Assembly: GCA_030747575.1 (NCBI GenBank)
Contig: JASLKI010000310.1
Span: 1-18,477, forward strand
From: Verrucomicrobiota bacterium
GTDB taxonomy: Bacteria > Verrucomicrobiota > Verrucomicrobiia > Limisphaerales > UBA1096
Reading direction: 5' to 3'
Length of the DNA: 18,477 nucleotides
Within the stretch, counting starts at the first letter, position 1. Each line of letters begins with the position of its first letter. Of the stretch, positions 8,601 to 15,283 are shown one piece after another. The notes below the pieces were generated by a model. That model made no database searches. It was given only the letters and a program-made list of their open reading frames with translations, and was not told the DNA's origin. Both the position numbers and the translations under genes were made by a program.

Positions 8601-11013
8601 CACGGTGCACAACTTCTACATTTGGCGCCGGGCCAACGGCCGCTGGGCGCTGTTGCCGTGGGACTTCGACAACGACATGCGCAACGACTACATCAGTCGG
8701 TCCATCTTCATCGGCGAGGCCGGCAACCCAAACACCACCCACGGCACGCACACCATCAAGGACGCGTTTTTCAAGGCGTTCCGCACCGAGTACAAAGAGC
8801 ACCTTTATTACCTGAACAACACGCTGCTCACGCCAGAAAGCCTCAGCCGCATGGGCCTGAGCGGCTACACCTCATTCGCCCGCGGACGCCAGTCCAACGT
8901 CAACAATCAGTGCGGCAAGGTAAAAATACCCAGCCAGCCCTCGGCCCAACAATTAACCGGCGGCAGCTCCGTCTACTCCCCGGCATCGATGTTGGTCTCC
9001 GCGTTCGAGAGCAGTGACGGGAACACCACTCATGCCAGCACCCTTTGGGAAATCCGCACCGCTGATGGCTCGTTCACCTACCCCGTTTTTAAGGCAAAAA
9101 CGACGGAGAACCTGACTGAGATGCCGGTGCCATTCGACCTGCTCGAGTTCGGCCGCACCTACTTTTGGCAAGCCACATATATCGACTCGAAGGGCCGCAA
9201 GTCACTGCCCAACACGGAAGCCGGTTTCCGCTACGGCGGCCACGCCAAGTCGACGGATCTCATTTCCCTCAAGGACACGGAGTGGAGGTACAACGCCGAC
9301 GGCAAAAACCTCGGCACCACCTGGCGCAAGGCCGAGTACGACGACGACGCTTGGCCAAGCGGCAAGTCGTACCTTGGCCGCGCCACGTCCCGGCAAAAAC
9401 ACAAAATGGCCACCACGCTCAAGATGGGGGCCACCACGTTTTACTTCCGTAAGTTGTTTGACTTCGACCCGCCGGCCGGTGGCGGTGAGCTGCAGATCCG
9501 CTTCCTCATTGACGACGGGGCTGTGTTTTATCTTAACGGCAAGCAGATCCACCGCGTGAACATGAAGGAACGCGGCAGCATCCGCTACACCACACGGGCC
9601 TTGAGCACCGTGATCGATGCCGAGCTGAGCGGTCAGATTACTCTCCCCGGAAAATCGCTGAAGCAGGGCAAAAACCTCCTCGCGGTCGAGGTGCACCAGT
9701 ACTCGACCAACGACCGGGACCTCGCCTTCGGCCTCAGCCTTCACGCCACCGTGGAGAGCCTGCCGAACGGTGTCATACTCAACGAACTGATGGCCGCCAA
9801 TCGTGGCTCGGTGACACACGCCGAAACAAACCCCGACTGGATCGAGCTGCACAACCCGACCAACCGCGACATTGACCTCGGCGGTGCAGGCCTAGGGGAC
9901 GGTGTTGCCCTGGAGCCAACCTTCTTTTTCCCCGCACATACCATCCTACCATCCAAGGGCCACCTTGTTGTCTGGTGCGATGACCAAAAGGAGTCGCCCG
10001 GCTTGCACACCGGCTTCGCGCTCAACGCCGACGGCCAAAACATCGCCCTTTGGTGGCCGAGCGACGAGGGACTGAAAATCCAGGACGCCATCGGCTTTGG
10101 CCCGCAGGTCAACGATCTCTCGATCGGCCGCGAACCCGACGGCCTTGGCCCGTGGACGCTCAGCGCCCCCACCCCCGGCCTGTCCAACGCCAATTCGGAC
10201 TTGGGCAGCATCCAGATGCTTACGATCAACGAATGGATGGCTCAGCCAAACAACGGTAACGACTGGCTCGAGTTGTTCAACAAATCCGATCTCCCCGTCC
10301 CGCTCGACGGATTGAAACTGAGCGACGACCTCTCTCAGCCGAACAAAACCGTGTTGCCGCCACTATCATTCATCGGCCCGAAAAGCCATCTCCGGATGAT
10401 CGCCGACAACGACCCTGAAGACGGCGCCGTCCACCTTGGTTTCAGGCTCAGCAGCAAGGGCGAGGAAATTGTACTGACCGACTCCAAGGCGAAAGTGATC
10501 GACTCGGTGTTGTTCGGCGAGCAGACACGCGGCACTTCTCAGGGACGTTTCCCGGACGGCTCAAAGTCGATCGTCTTCTTTCCCAACAGCGCCACGCCCG
10601 GCCGTGCAAACCTCATCCTCGGCGACTCGGACGAGGACGGCCTGCCCAACCTTTGGGAGGACCAGTACGGGCTCAACCCCAACGACCCTGCCGACGCCGC
10701 GCACGACACCGACAACGACGGCCACACCAACCTCGAGGAACTCCTCGCCGGCACAAGGCCAAACGACGCCGACAGCGTTCTGTCGCTGGGCCTGAGCGCG
10801 AACCGGGACACCCTGACCGCCGTGTTTGAGGCGCAAACCGGGCGAACCTACGTGCTGTGGAGTACTGACGATGTCGCCGGCGGCGAGTGGATCAAGGTGC
10901 AGGAGTTCCCGCCTCAGGACGGCAAGCGCACCATCGTCCACGATCTCCCGACGGAACATCTGCCGCTGCTCAACGGCTACTATCGCCTCACTATCCCCGC
11001 CGCAAACGACTAA
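5653..11013 (+). CDS. Giant secreted CotH-kinase / lamin-tail-domain protein
   Basis: 1786 residues with a signal peptide (hydrophobic 12-26, cleavage likely after GQA29). Order: galactose-binding-like domain (about 32-200, DDGFVAYINGTEVAR); two SbsA-type Ig-like repeats (207-302 and 310-402, both with VxFSxPVSGVDAxDLL); lamin-tail domain 1 (412-595, ISEIMYHP...FIELHNFS); CotH-like region (about 720-1085) with RWNGSFFRRN (784-793), a candidate nucleotide-binding Lys800, and LLPWDFDNDM (1000-1009), whose aspartates 1004/1006 fit the CotH metal motif; an Fn3-like stretch; a second galactose-binding-like domain (about 1200-1367); lamin-tail domains 2 and 3 (1370-1510, 1520-1653); Ca-binding thrombospondin-3-like loops DSDEDG (1658-1663) and DTDNDG (1685-1690); and a C-terminal beta domain. 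CotH proteins are atypical protein kinases (known in Bacillus spore coats); activity here is inferred. No Shine-Dalgarno site precedes the ATG. Confidence 0.85.
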   Translation: MTDLPAIFRRSLGPALALALLAAAPLGQAVTLFDYRADWKLWRGKKTPSRPDYWAWTKADHDDSDWETASTPVFFGEKVIGGTELEDMKSRYNSFFLRRKFDCPDTDTITSITLRAKVDDGFVAYINGTEVARHNVETDKPKYNTASSKAATEPLRFRSYALKNFADVLVDGENTIAVIVLNQRRTSPDVLFDARLTAVSVESVPPKVKTIDPPSGLASSLGQVSVTFSEPVSGVDAPDLLANGTPARLVEGSGRTWVFQLGDLPHGKVSLSWAKEHGITDQAQTPNAFLETANGNRWTYTYADDNPPYVRRANPPAGLTVKSLDTIEVEFSVPVSGVDATDLLVNGKPAKSVTKISDSHYRFALAQAPGEEVKISWDPLAYIIGTNPFKKPFVPLGWFYRVDANAPPPPRIVISEIMYHPIEEPEFDRRGQPVLDLLEDVHEFIELHNFSRETVTLDNWRISGGIDYAFPAGTTVESGGFLIVAKNPKRLASIKEYRLGSVTVLGPYEGVLSNNGERVSVENDGGNTEDSVRYSALFPWPIGADSIGAGPKWTGIDPMQYQYRGMSLERINFSLPGSDPANWVASPLEKNATPGRPNHIARKRSMPAPIVTSTRAVNSKGNILIGKLDAVTIETRFSTNETLTGVTLEYFYDNLEKEGETLAKRDMKLVGGLWTYKLPKKPDRTLVRYRILADLGKGQEQISPRKSDPYSWHAYFVMPKFSNTRKYFELMVSRKGISQLSKNAAANPRSGYRPAKNIKPRGPWNDTVHGVLVYNGEVRDVYARWNGSFFRRNAGRNSWKVRLPRYKQFNGQSDLLFTDKDNVTVAAHTLYRELGLPTSHTEWVDIAINKRKMRRLIIEDHNDRMLENYHEDQTRRNPGTELEPNGHIYKSSGILQNLGPYGRGDGGKLGTNDGWTGLQRYEWIYSSKNQDWKGHTELKEMIDGLAKNRSNTTRLKQWFEANWDIESLMSYIAVRNWMGTWDDTVHNFYIWRRANGRWALLPWDFDNDMRNDYISRSIFIGEAGNPNTTHGTHTIKDAFFKAFRTEYKEHLYYLNNTLLTPESLSRMGLSGYTSFARGRQSNVNNQCGKVKIPSQPSAQQLTGGSSVYSPASMLVSAFESSDGNTTHASTLWEIRTADGSFTYPVFKAKTTENLTEMPVPFDLLEFGRTYFWQATYIDSKGRKSLPNTEAGFRYGGHAKSTDLISLKDTEWRYNADGKNLGTTWRKAEYDDDAWPSGKSYLGRATSRQKHKMATTLKMGATTFYFRKLFDFDPPAGGGELQIRFLIDDGAVFYLNGKQIHRVNMKERGSIRYTTRALSTVIDAELSGQITLPGKSLKQGKNLLAVEVHQYSTNDRDLAFGLSLHATVESLPNGVILNELMAANRGSVTHAETNPDWIELHNPTNRDIDLGGAGLGDGVALEPTFFFPAHTILPSKGHLVVWCDDQKESPGLHTGFALNADGQNIALWWPSDEGLKIQDAIGFGPQVNDLSIGREPDGLGPWTLSAPTPGLSNANSDLGSIQMLTINEWMAQPNNGNDWLELFNKSDLPVPLDGLKLSDDLSQPNKTVLPPLSFIGPKSHLRMIADNDPEDGAVHLGFRLSSKGEEIVLTDSKAKVIDSVLFGEQTRGTSQGRFPDGSKSIVFFPNSATPGRANLILGDSDEDGLPNLWEDQYGLNPNDPADAAHDTDNDGHTNLEELLAGTRPNDADSVLSLGLSANRDTLTAVFEAQTGRTYVLWSTDDVAGGEWIKVQEFPPQDGKRTIVHDLPTEHLPLLNGYYRLTIPAAND
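5725..5740. repeat. 16-bp perfect palindrome (extended TTGGCCAA core)
   Basis: CCGCTTGGCCAAGCGG, a perfect 16-bp palindrome. It lies in the signal-peptide end of the CotH protein, read as Pro-Leu-Gly-Gln-Ala. Confidence 0.9.
9348..9361. repeat. 14-bp perfect palindrome (extended TTGGCCAA core)
   Basis: CGCTTGGCCAAGCG, the only exact copy read in the Trp-Pro-Ser phase. It shows that the element is not tied to one codon frame. Confidence 0.9.
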
Positions 11014-11033
11014 CCTCCGATGACCCTCCAAGA

Positions 11034-11534
11034 ATGAGCAATCAAAAACTCACCCGCCGCGAACGCAGCAATCAAGCCCGAACCACCCCGATACCACCCG
11101 CCGCCGGCAACAGCAGTGCCACGCCGGAGGAATCGCGGCACTTCAAGCTTGGCTGGTGGTCGTTGTTCGTCTTCGTATGCCTTGGCATCGTGCTCGAGGG
11201 AATGCTGGCGTTCCGGGTCGGCTGGTACATGGACGTCGGCGACAACGAGACGCACCGGCTGATGCTCCGACTTGGCCACGCACACGGTACACTCTTGTCG
11301 GTACTCAACATCGCTTTCGCCGCATCGCTGGCCCGGCTGAGTCTACCCGCCATCGCCCGCACCCTGGCCTCCCGCTGCCTAACCGCCGCCACCTTGCTCG
11401 TTCCTGGCGGCTTCATCCTCGCCGGTCTGGTCACCTATGGCCCCGAGCCAGGGCTGGGCATCGTCCTCCTTCCAGTCGGGGCCATCCTGCTGCTGTTCGG
11501 CATCTTCCAAGTCGCCCGCAATACCGGGAAATAA
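11034..11534 (+). CDS. Four-helix membrane protein with GHAHG histidine motif, unknown function
   Basis: 166 residues. A polar, basic N-terminus (1-38, presumably cytoplasmic) is followed by hydrophobic segments at about 41-60, 86-101, 115-134 and 140-160. The loop between the first two carries H74-R-L-M-L-R-L-G-H82-A-H84-G. The closely spaced histidines at a membrane edge could bind metal or heme, but I know no family with enough certainty to say so. The ATG at 11034 is chosen because the upstream in-frame extension overlaps the end of the CotH gene and reads as unrelated sequence. It follows that gene by 20 bp, so co-transcription is likely. Its stop lies 5 bp from the stop of the convergent transporter gene. 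No Shine-Dalgarno site is seen. Confidence 0.75.
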   Translation: MSNQKLTRRERSNQARTTPIPPAAGNSSATPEESRHFKLGWWSLFVFVCLGIVLEGMLAFRVGWYMDVGDNETHRLMLRLGHAHGTLLSVLNIAFAASLARLSLPAIARTLASRCLTAATLLVPGGFILAGLVTYGPEPGLGIVLLPVGAILLLFGIFQVARNTGK

Positions 11535-11539
11535 ACGGC

Positions 11540-12961
11540 TCAGCCTGGCAGGTGCTTCAGCACGAGAAGCACGTACAGCGTGGCCAGTACGATATGGAGG
11601 ATTGCGAACGGTAGGGCTTTCTTGACGAAGCCCATGAACGAGATGCGCAGATTGTGCTTGTGCATGATGGTCACCGCCACAAGCGTCGAGGCGGAGCCTA
11701 TCGGGGTCAGGTTGCCCCCGAGGTTCGCGCCGAAAATCACCGACCACCACATTCCGGGATCAACGGCGGGATCCATCGACTTAAGGATGTTCGAGAGCAC
11801 AGCCGCCAGCGGGATGTTGTCGGTCACACTGCTCGCCAAGGCGGATGAAACCAACAGCAGGCCGCCGCCCAATTTGGGACCCATGCTGATAATTGGTTCA
11901 ATGCCCTTGCCAATCAACTCCAGCACCATGGCCTGTTCCATCGCGTAGATGGCGACAAACAGGTAGACGAAAAAGAAAAGCAGATCCCAATCGACGCCGC
12001 TGTAAAACTTGCCCACGCTCGACTTGAATTTGCAGAGCATTATCACGGCAAACATCATCGCCACGAACCCCATCCCCAGCTTGCCGATAGGCCAGCCGTC
12101 GAATGACGCGGTGGCTATGAAGCAGATGAACAGCACCAACATCGCCGCGCCAAACCAAAAGAAGCCCATGCTCTCGATGCCATCACGCTCGTCGAAGCTT
12201 GAAACCTGGCCAAGCGCAACGGCCCGTTCCTCGTCGGTTCTCAACGGCTCAATGCCGAAGACTTTCGCGCCCATCACGATCGTCGCCGCCGTGGCCACGA
12301 CGACGTACGGCGCGGCCTTGATGAAGAAAGTCACGAACCCGATTCCGGCCGTGGTCCCGACGATGATGTTCGGCACGGAGGAAATCAGCGTGAGCAATCC
12401 ACCGATGTTCGTCAGCAATCCCTCGACCAGCAGAAAGCTTAGCAGCTTGTCCCGTTGGCCAAGCTTACCCAGCGACACGGCGCTCAGTGACCCGACGATG
12501 ATCATCGCCGTGACGTTGTTCAGCACGGCGCTGAACACCACTGTCATAACGCCGTAAAACCAAAGCAGCCGCCGTGGATCACCCCTCGACGCCTTGGTCA
12601 GCCGAATCGCGATGTAGGTGAACAGCCCCGACTTGCTGGTCACATCAACGAACAAACTCGAGCCGAGAATGATCGTGATCACCCCCCACTCGATCCCCGG
12701 GATGAATACCGGCAGCTTGATCTCGTGGCCGTTCGGCAAATGCACTGCGCTCGAGTCAAACGGCAGGATGCCGGTGAACGCGCCCAGCAAAAGCGCAATG
12801 ACCGCGGTCACGCCGACGATCACAGATTTTTGGGCGTGAATCTTTTCCTCCAGCGCAAGGCACAACACCATCGCCACCAGCAGGCCGGTGAACAGATAGG
12901 TAATCCACGGTGCCACTTCGGGGACGACGTGACCGGCAGCAGCTAATATCATGAATTCCAT
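11540..12961 (-). CDS. ArsB/NhaD-type ion transporter (IT superfamily permease)
   Basis: 473 residues with about 12 hydrophobic segments. Two pseudo-repeated halves carry the superfamily signatures: L147-N-N-V-T-A in the first half, and TDNIPLA (380-386) with GANLGGNLTPIGS (411-423) in the second. These match ArsB/NhaD-like permeases (Na+/H+ antiporters of the NhaD group, arsenite exporters and relatives). The substrate cannot be chosen from sequence; absence of arsenic genes nearby and the typical N-terminal architecture lean toward NhaD-like Na+/H+ exchange. The gene starts at ATG 12961, behind a near-ideal AGGAGG that overlaps the stop codon of the upstream Usp-like gene, so translation is probably coupled and the two products may work together. 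An in-frame ATG three codons later is a weaker alternative. Confidence 0.88.
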   Translation of the reverse strand: MEFMILAAAGHVVPEVAPWITYLFTGLLVAMVLCLALEEKIHAQKSVIVGVTAVIALLLGAFTGILPFDSSAVHLPNGHEIKLPVFIPGIEWGVITIILGSSLFVDVTSKSGLFTYIAIRLTKASRGDPRRLLWFYGVMTVVFSAVLNNVTAMIIVGSLSAVSLGKLGQRDKLLSFLLVEGLLTNIGGLLTLISSVPNIIVGTTAGIGFVTFFIKAAPYVVVATAATIVMGAKVFGIEPLRTDEERAVALGQVSSFDERDGIESMGFFWFGAAMLVLFICFIATASFDGWPIGKLGMGFVAMMFAVIMLCKFKSSVGKFYSGVDWDLLFFFVYLFVAIYAMEQAMVLELIGKGIEPIISMGPKLGGGLLLVSSALASSVTDNIPLAAVLSNILKSMDPAVDPGMWWSVIFGANLGGNLTPIGSASTLVAVTIMHKHNLRISFMGFVKKALPFAILHIVLATLYVLLVLKHLPG

Positions 12962-12968
12962 CCTGCGT

Positions 12969-12974
12969 CCTCCT
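12969..12974 (-). promoter_or_regulatory. Strong Shine-Dalgarno of the transporter gene
   Basis: AGGAGG on the minus strand, 7 nt before the transporter ATG. It overlaps the TAG stop of the upstream Usp-like gene (12973-12975). It is the only strong Shine-Dalgarno site among about eleven gene starts here and points to translational coupling. Confidence 0.85.
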
Positions 12975-13833
12975 ACAGCAGCATCAGCGGCGTCGCGCGC
13001 AACTCGACCGCGAGCGGATACGCAATCCCGTGCATCGCTAGCTGTTCGTCATCCTTCGTGTACATGACCAGCAGATCAATTTCGTTCTCCTCAACCAGGC
13101 CGCGGTAATCGGCTAGCTGATGACCGAGCTTTACCCGGCTCTCCACCTTGAGGGTTTGGTTTCCCCCGGCCAGTCCTGTGCGACACGACTCGATGTACTC
13201 GGTCGGGTCCCCCAACAGTCGTGCCCGGATCTCCTCGCGCGCGATGTCAGTGTCCAGGTCCGGAATTTTCCCGATCGCCGCAATGTACCGCTCGAACACA
13301 GTGTCGTCCTCCACGTGCACGAGGTACAGCGTCCCGCCATCCTGCGTGAAGTGGGCCGCGTGACTGACCAGGCGATGATCCCCGGCCAGGTGACCCGTCA
13401 CCGCCATGACTCGGTCGGTGTTCTTGAGCGCGTGTCCCGGCAAACCCTTTCTCCCTGGATGCGGCAGAACCAGCACCGGCGTCGAGGTCGCCTGCGTCAG
13501 TACATCCACATGCTCGCCCAGGCTGTGCGGCCACTCCCTGAGAGCGCTATGCAAATGGCGATAAGTCACCACAAGATCCGGCTTGAACTGCTCCACCGCA
13601 TTCAACACCTCCCGAACCGAGAACGGCTTCTCACCACCGAACAACTCCCACTCCGGCTTGTTCCTTGCCTCCAACACAGAAAGAAAGCCCTTGGCCAGAT
13701 AAAGAAAATCGTCCTGCAATGCCTCGGCCAAGTCGTGCACAATCAACACCCTGCCGATCTCGACCGCCTGCTGCGCGAACACCTCTCGGGCCGCGGCGTT
13801 AAAGACACTCTCGAAACGATCCAGCGTTGACAT
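12973..13833 (-). CDS. Universal stress protein-like tandem-domain protein
   Basis: 286 residues, about twice a single UspA domain. Both halves end in a hydrophobic strand of Usp type: TPVLVLPHP in the middle and ATPLMLL at the C-terminus. The internal segments FKPDLVVTYRHLHSALREWP and ENEIDLLVMYTKDDE match the 'DLIVxG' strand region. Neither half shows the G-x2-G-x9-G-S/T ATP-binding loop, so this would be of the non-ATP-binding kind if the assignment holds. Cytoplasmic. It is the first gene of a two-gene unit with the transporter. Usp domains next to or fused to ion transporters are known to act as regulators, so it may modulate the transporter; that is inference. The ATG has no Shine-Dalgarno site. 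Confidence 0.8.
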   Translation of the reverse strand: MSTLDRFESVFNAAAREVFAQQAVEIGRVLIVHDLAEALQDDFLYLAKGFLSVLEARNKPEWELFGGEKPFSVREVLNAVEQFKPDLVVTYRHLHSALREWPHSLGEHVDVLTQATSTPVLVLPHPGRKGLPGHALKNTDRVMAVTGHLAGDHRLVSHAAHFTQDGGTLYLVHVEDDTVFERYIAAIGKIPDLDTDIAREEIRARLLGDPTEYIESCRTGLAGGNQTLKVESRVKLGHQLADYRGLVEENEIDLLVMYTKDDEQLAMHGIAYPLAVELRATPLMLL

Positions 13834-13842
13834 GCGACAAGC

Positions 13843-13870
13843 AGAATAAAATACGGGATGAAACTCTCAA
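13843..13870 (-). promoter_or_regulatory. Candidate sigma70-type promoter of the usp-transporter unit
   Basis: On the minus strand TTGAGA (13865-13870) and TATTCT (13843-13848) are separated by 16 bp. A start site about 7 nt past the -10 would fall near 13836, only a few bases before the ATG at 13833. That would give a leaderless or nearly leaderless mRNA, in keeping with the lack of a Shine-Dalgarno site. The match is moderate. Confidence 0.35.
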
Positions 13871-13902
13871 GTCAGAAACCACAATCCCCCGCTTGGCCAG
13901 CG

Positions 13903-14784
13903 TCATTCGCCACGCCACTGGGCCAGGCGCTTGGCCAGGCGAACCTCGGTTTCGGTCGGCGTGATAAGGTTGGGCAGATCGGCTTTAAGCTGGTCGAGCG
14001 TGGGGATTTCACCCCAGGCGGTAACACCGAAAACCTCCACCATCGGCTGGCCACCGAGGCCAAGCTCGCGGTTACGCTTGGTATAGCGGTGCTCGAGCGT
14101 GACCCGCCATTCATCCTTCGACTTGGGCACGTCCATGTCGTGCCGCCCCACCCACGGCAGCCACTCGGTCACCTGCGACTGGTGGCACCAAGTCATGTCC
14201 ACCATCAGGTCGAATGCCGCGCTGACATCCACCGCTAGATCGTACGAGTTAGCCCCGAACATGTACCCGTCGTAGGCGGTGAGGATCACAGGCACCTTGC
14301 ACGGCCTGGGTTCAGCCTCAACGGACGGATATTCCGGCGTGAAGGCGTGCGGCACGTTGATCATGTAGGCCACCTTGCGAACCGCCTCGGCCACGGCCAC
14401 GTGGTCAATGTGCAATCCCGCGAGGGAGTCCGCCGGCACCGGCGGGGCGAACAGGTAATCCGGCTCGAAATCCCTTATGGCCTTCCATAGCGCCGCCAAC
14501 AGATCACTGTCAACCTGCAGGCAGGCCTCGCGCGGCGCCTTGCCGTTGGGCAAAAGCAGCGGCTCGATTTCGCACTGGGCCAGCTTTGCCGATTCCAGCT
14601 GCTCGGCCAGCCGAACCCGTGCCGTCTCCTCCCGTGACAACTGGTGATGCCCCGCCGCGCCATCGGTGCAGATGATCAACCGGGCACGAAAGTCGCCGCC
14701 CAGTTGCCGCCGCCACATTTCAAATGTGCCAGCAGTGGAAAACTCATAATCGTCAAAATGCGCGTGAACGAACAGTGTCTTCAT
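13903..14784 (-). CDS. PIG-L family (LmbE-like) deacetylase
   Basis: 293 residues. The N-terminal zinc motif is H9-F-D-D12-x-E14 within LFVHAHFDDYEF, a variant of the usual HPDDxE with Phe for Pro. The second motif is H125-I-D-H128. RLIICTDGAAGHH matches the strand and loop after the first motif (T-x-G-x2-G-x2). Members remove acetyl groups from N-acetylglucosamine-type sugars using zinc, in cell-wall, glycolipid or thiol-cofactor synthesis; the substrate here is unknown. The ATG at 14784 is chosen because the metal motif must lie near the N-terminus; the frame stays open upstream to 15006 but there overlaps a lipoprotein gene and looks random. A terminator ends only 9 nt before this ATG. The stop lies 69 bp before the Usp-like start. 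Confidence 0.87.
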   Translation of the reverse strand: MKTLFVHAHFDDYEFSTAGTFEMWRRQLGGDFRARLIICTDGAAGHHQLSREETARVRLAEQLESAKLAQCEIEPLLLPNGKAPREACLQVDSDLLAALWKAIRDFEPDYLFAPPVPADSLAGLHIDHVAVAEAVRKVAYMINVPHAFTPEYPSVEAEPRPCKVPVILTAYDGYMFGANSYDLAVDVSAAFDLMVDMTWCHQSQVTEWLPWVGRHDMDVPKSKDEWRVTLEHRYTKRNRELGLGGQPMVEVFGVTAWGEIPTLDQLKADLPNLITPTETEVRLAKRLAQWRGE

Positions 14785-14793
14785 GATTACCTG

Positions 14794-14821
14794 AAAAAAG
14801 GAGAGCCAAAACCGGCTCTCC
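14794..14821 (-). terminator. Rho-independent terminator of the lipoprotein gene
   Basis: An 8-bp perfect stem (14800-14807 paired with 14814-14821) closes a 6-base loop and is followed on the minus strand by six T residues (14799-14794). It lies 24 bp after the lipoprotein stop and only 9 nt before the PIG-L ATG. Confidence 0.85.
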
Positions 14822-14845
14822 CACGAATTCAAATCACACGAAGGG

Positions 14846-15112
14846 CTATTCCTTCGGCTTTGCAGATTCCTTTTCCTTGGCCTCCTTGGCGTTGCCGACT
14901 CCAGCCCCAATGAGCCCTCCGACACCGGCCCCGACCAAGGCCCCCTTTCCGGCCTCGCGACTTTGATTGCCGATGATGGCACCCGCTGCCGCTCCAATCG
15001 CAGCACCCAGCCCGGCGCCTGCTGCCGTTGTTCTTCCCGGATCCGTGGCGCAGCCGCTGAAAAGCAGCCCCGCCGCTACCGACACCAATAAACTATGTCT
15101 AATCGTTATCAT
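14846..15112 (-). CDS. Glycine-zipper lipoprotein
   Basis: 88 residues. The signal sequence ends in the lipobox LFSGC21, so the mature protein is expected to be lipid-anchored at Cys21. Residues about 30-74 form a glycine zipper (AGAGLGAAIGAAAGAIIGN and GALVGAGVGGLIGAGVGNA), as in Gly-zipper-domain outer-membrane lipoproteins. The tail is charged (KEAKEKESAKPKE). Such proteins are envelope components of poorly known role; no partner is suggested by neighbours. A weak GAAAG lies before the ATG. It has its own terminator (14794-14821) and is divergent from the ThuA-fusion gene. Confidence 0.85.
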   Translation of the reverse strand: MITIRHSLLVSVAAGLLFSGCATDPGRTTAAGAGLGAAIGAAAGAIIGNQSREAGKGALVGAGVGGLIGAGVGNAKEAKEKESAKPKE

Positions 15113-15283
15113 ATCTTTCGAACCAACCGCGGGAGTTATTCCAAACTAAATCCACCCTGTACATGCCAAAATAGCTCAAAATAAATCTGGCGAAACTATT
15201 TTTCCGACCTCGTTCTGCCCACTCCGCAGAACCAAACGCTCGACGAACTACTGTTTTACGTGTTTTATTTCCGGCCTTAAATC
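15113..15283. promoter_or_regulatory. Divergent intergenic region
   Basis: This 171-bp spacer lies between the lipoprotein gene and the ThuA-fusion gene and is richer in A/T than its flanks (for example AAATAGCTCAAAATAAATC at about 15168-15186 and TTTTACGTGTTTTATTTCC at about 15253-15271). Promoters for both directions must lie here or in the flanking genes, but I cannot pick a convincing -35/-10 pair, operator or riboswitch. Confidence 0.35.

Noticed and set aside
12009..12557. 182-codon plus-strand open frame opposite the transporter
   Set aside because: It is a low-complexity Ser/Thr/Pro/Ile product typical of the antisense of membrane-protein genes.
14785..15006. 74-residue N-terminal extension of the PIG-L protein
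   Set aside because: It overlaps the lipoprotein gene and a terminator, and would move the zinc motif far from the N-terminus.
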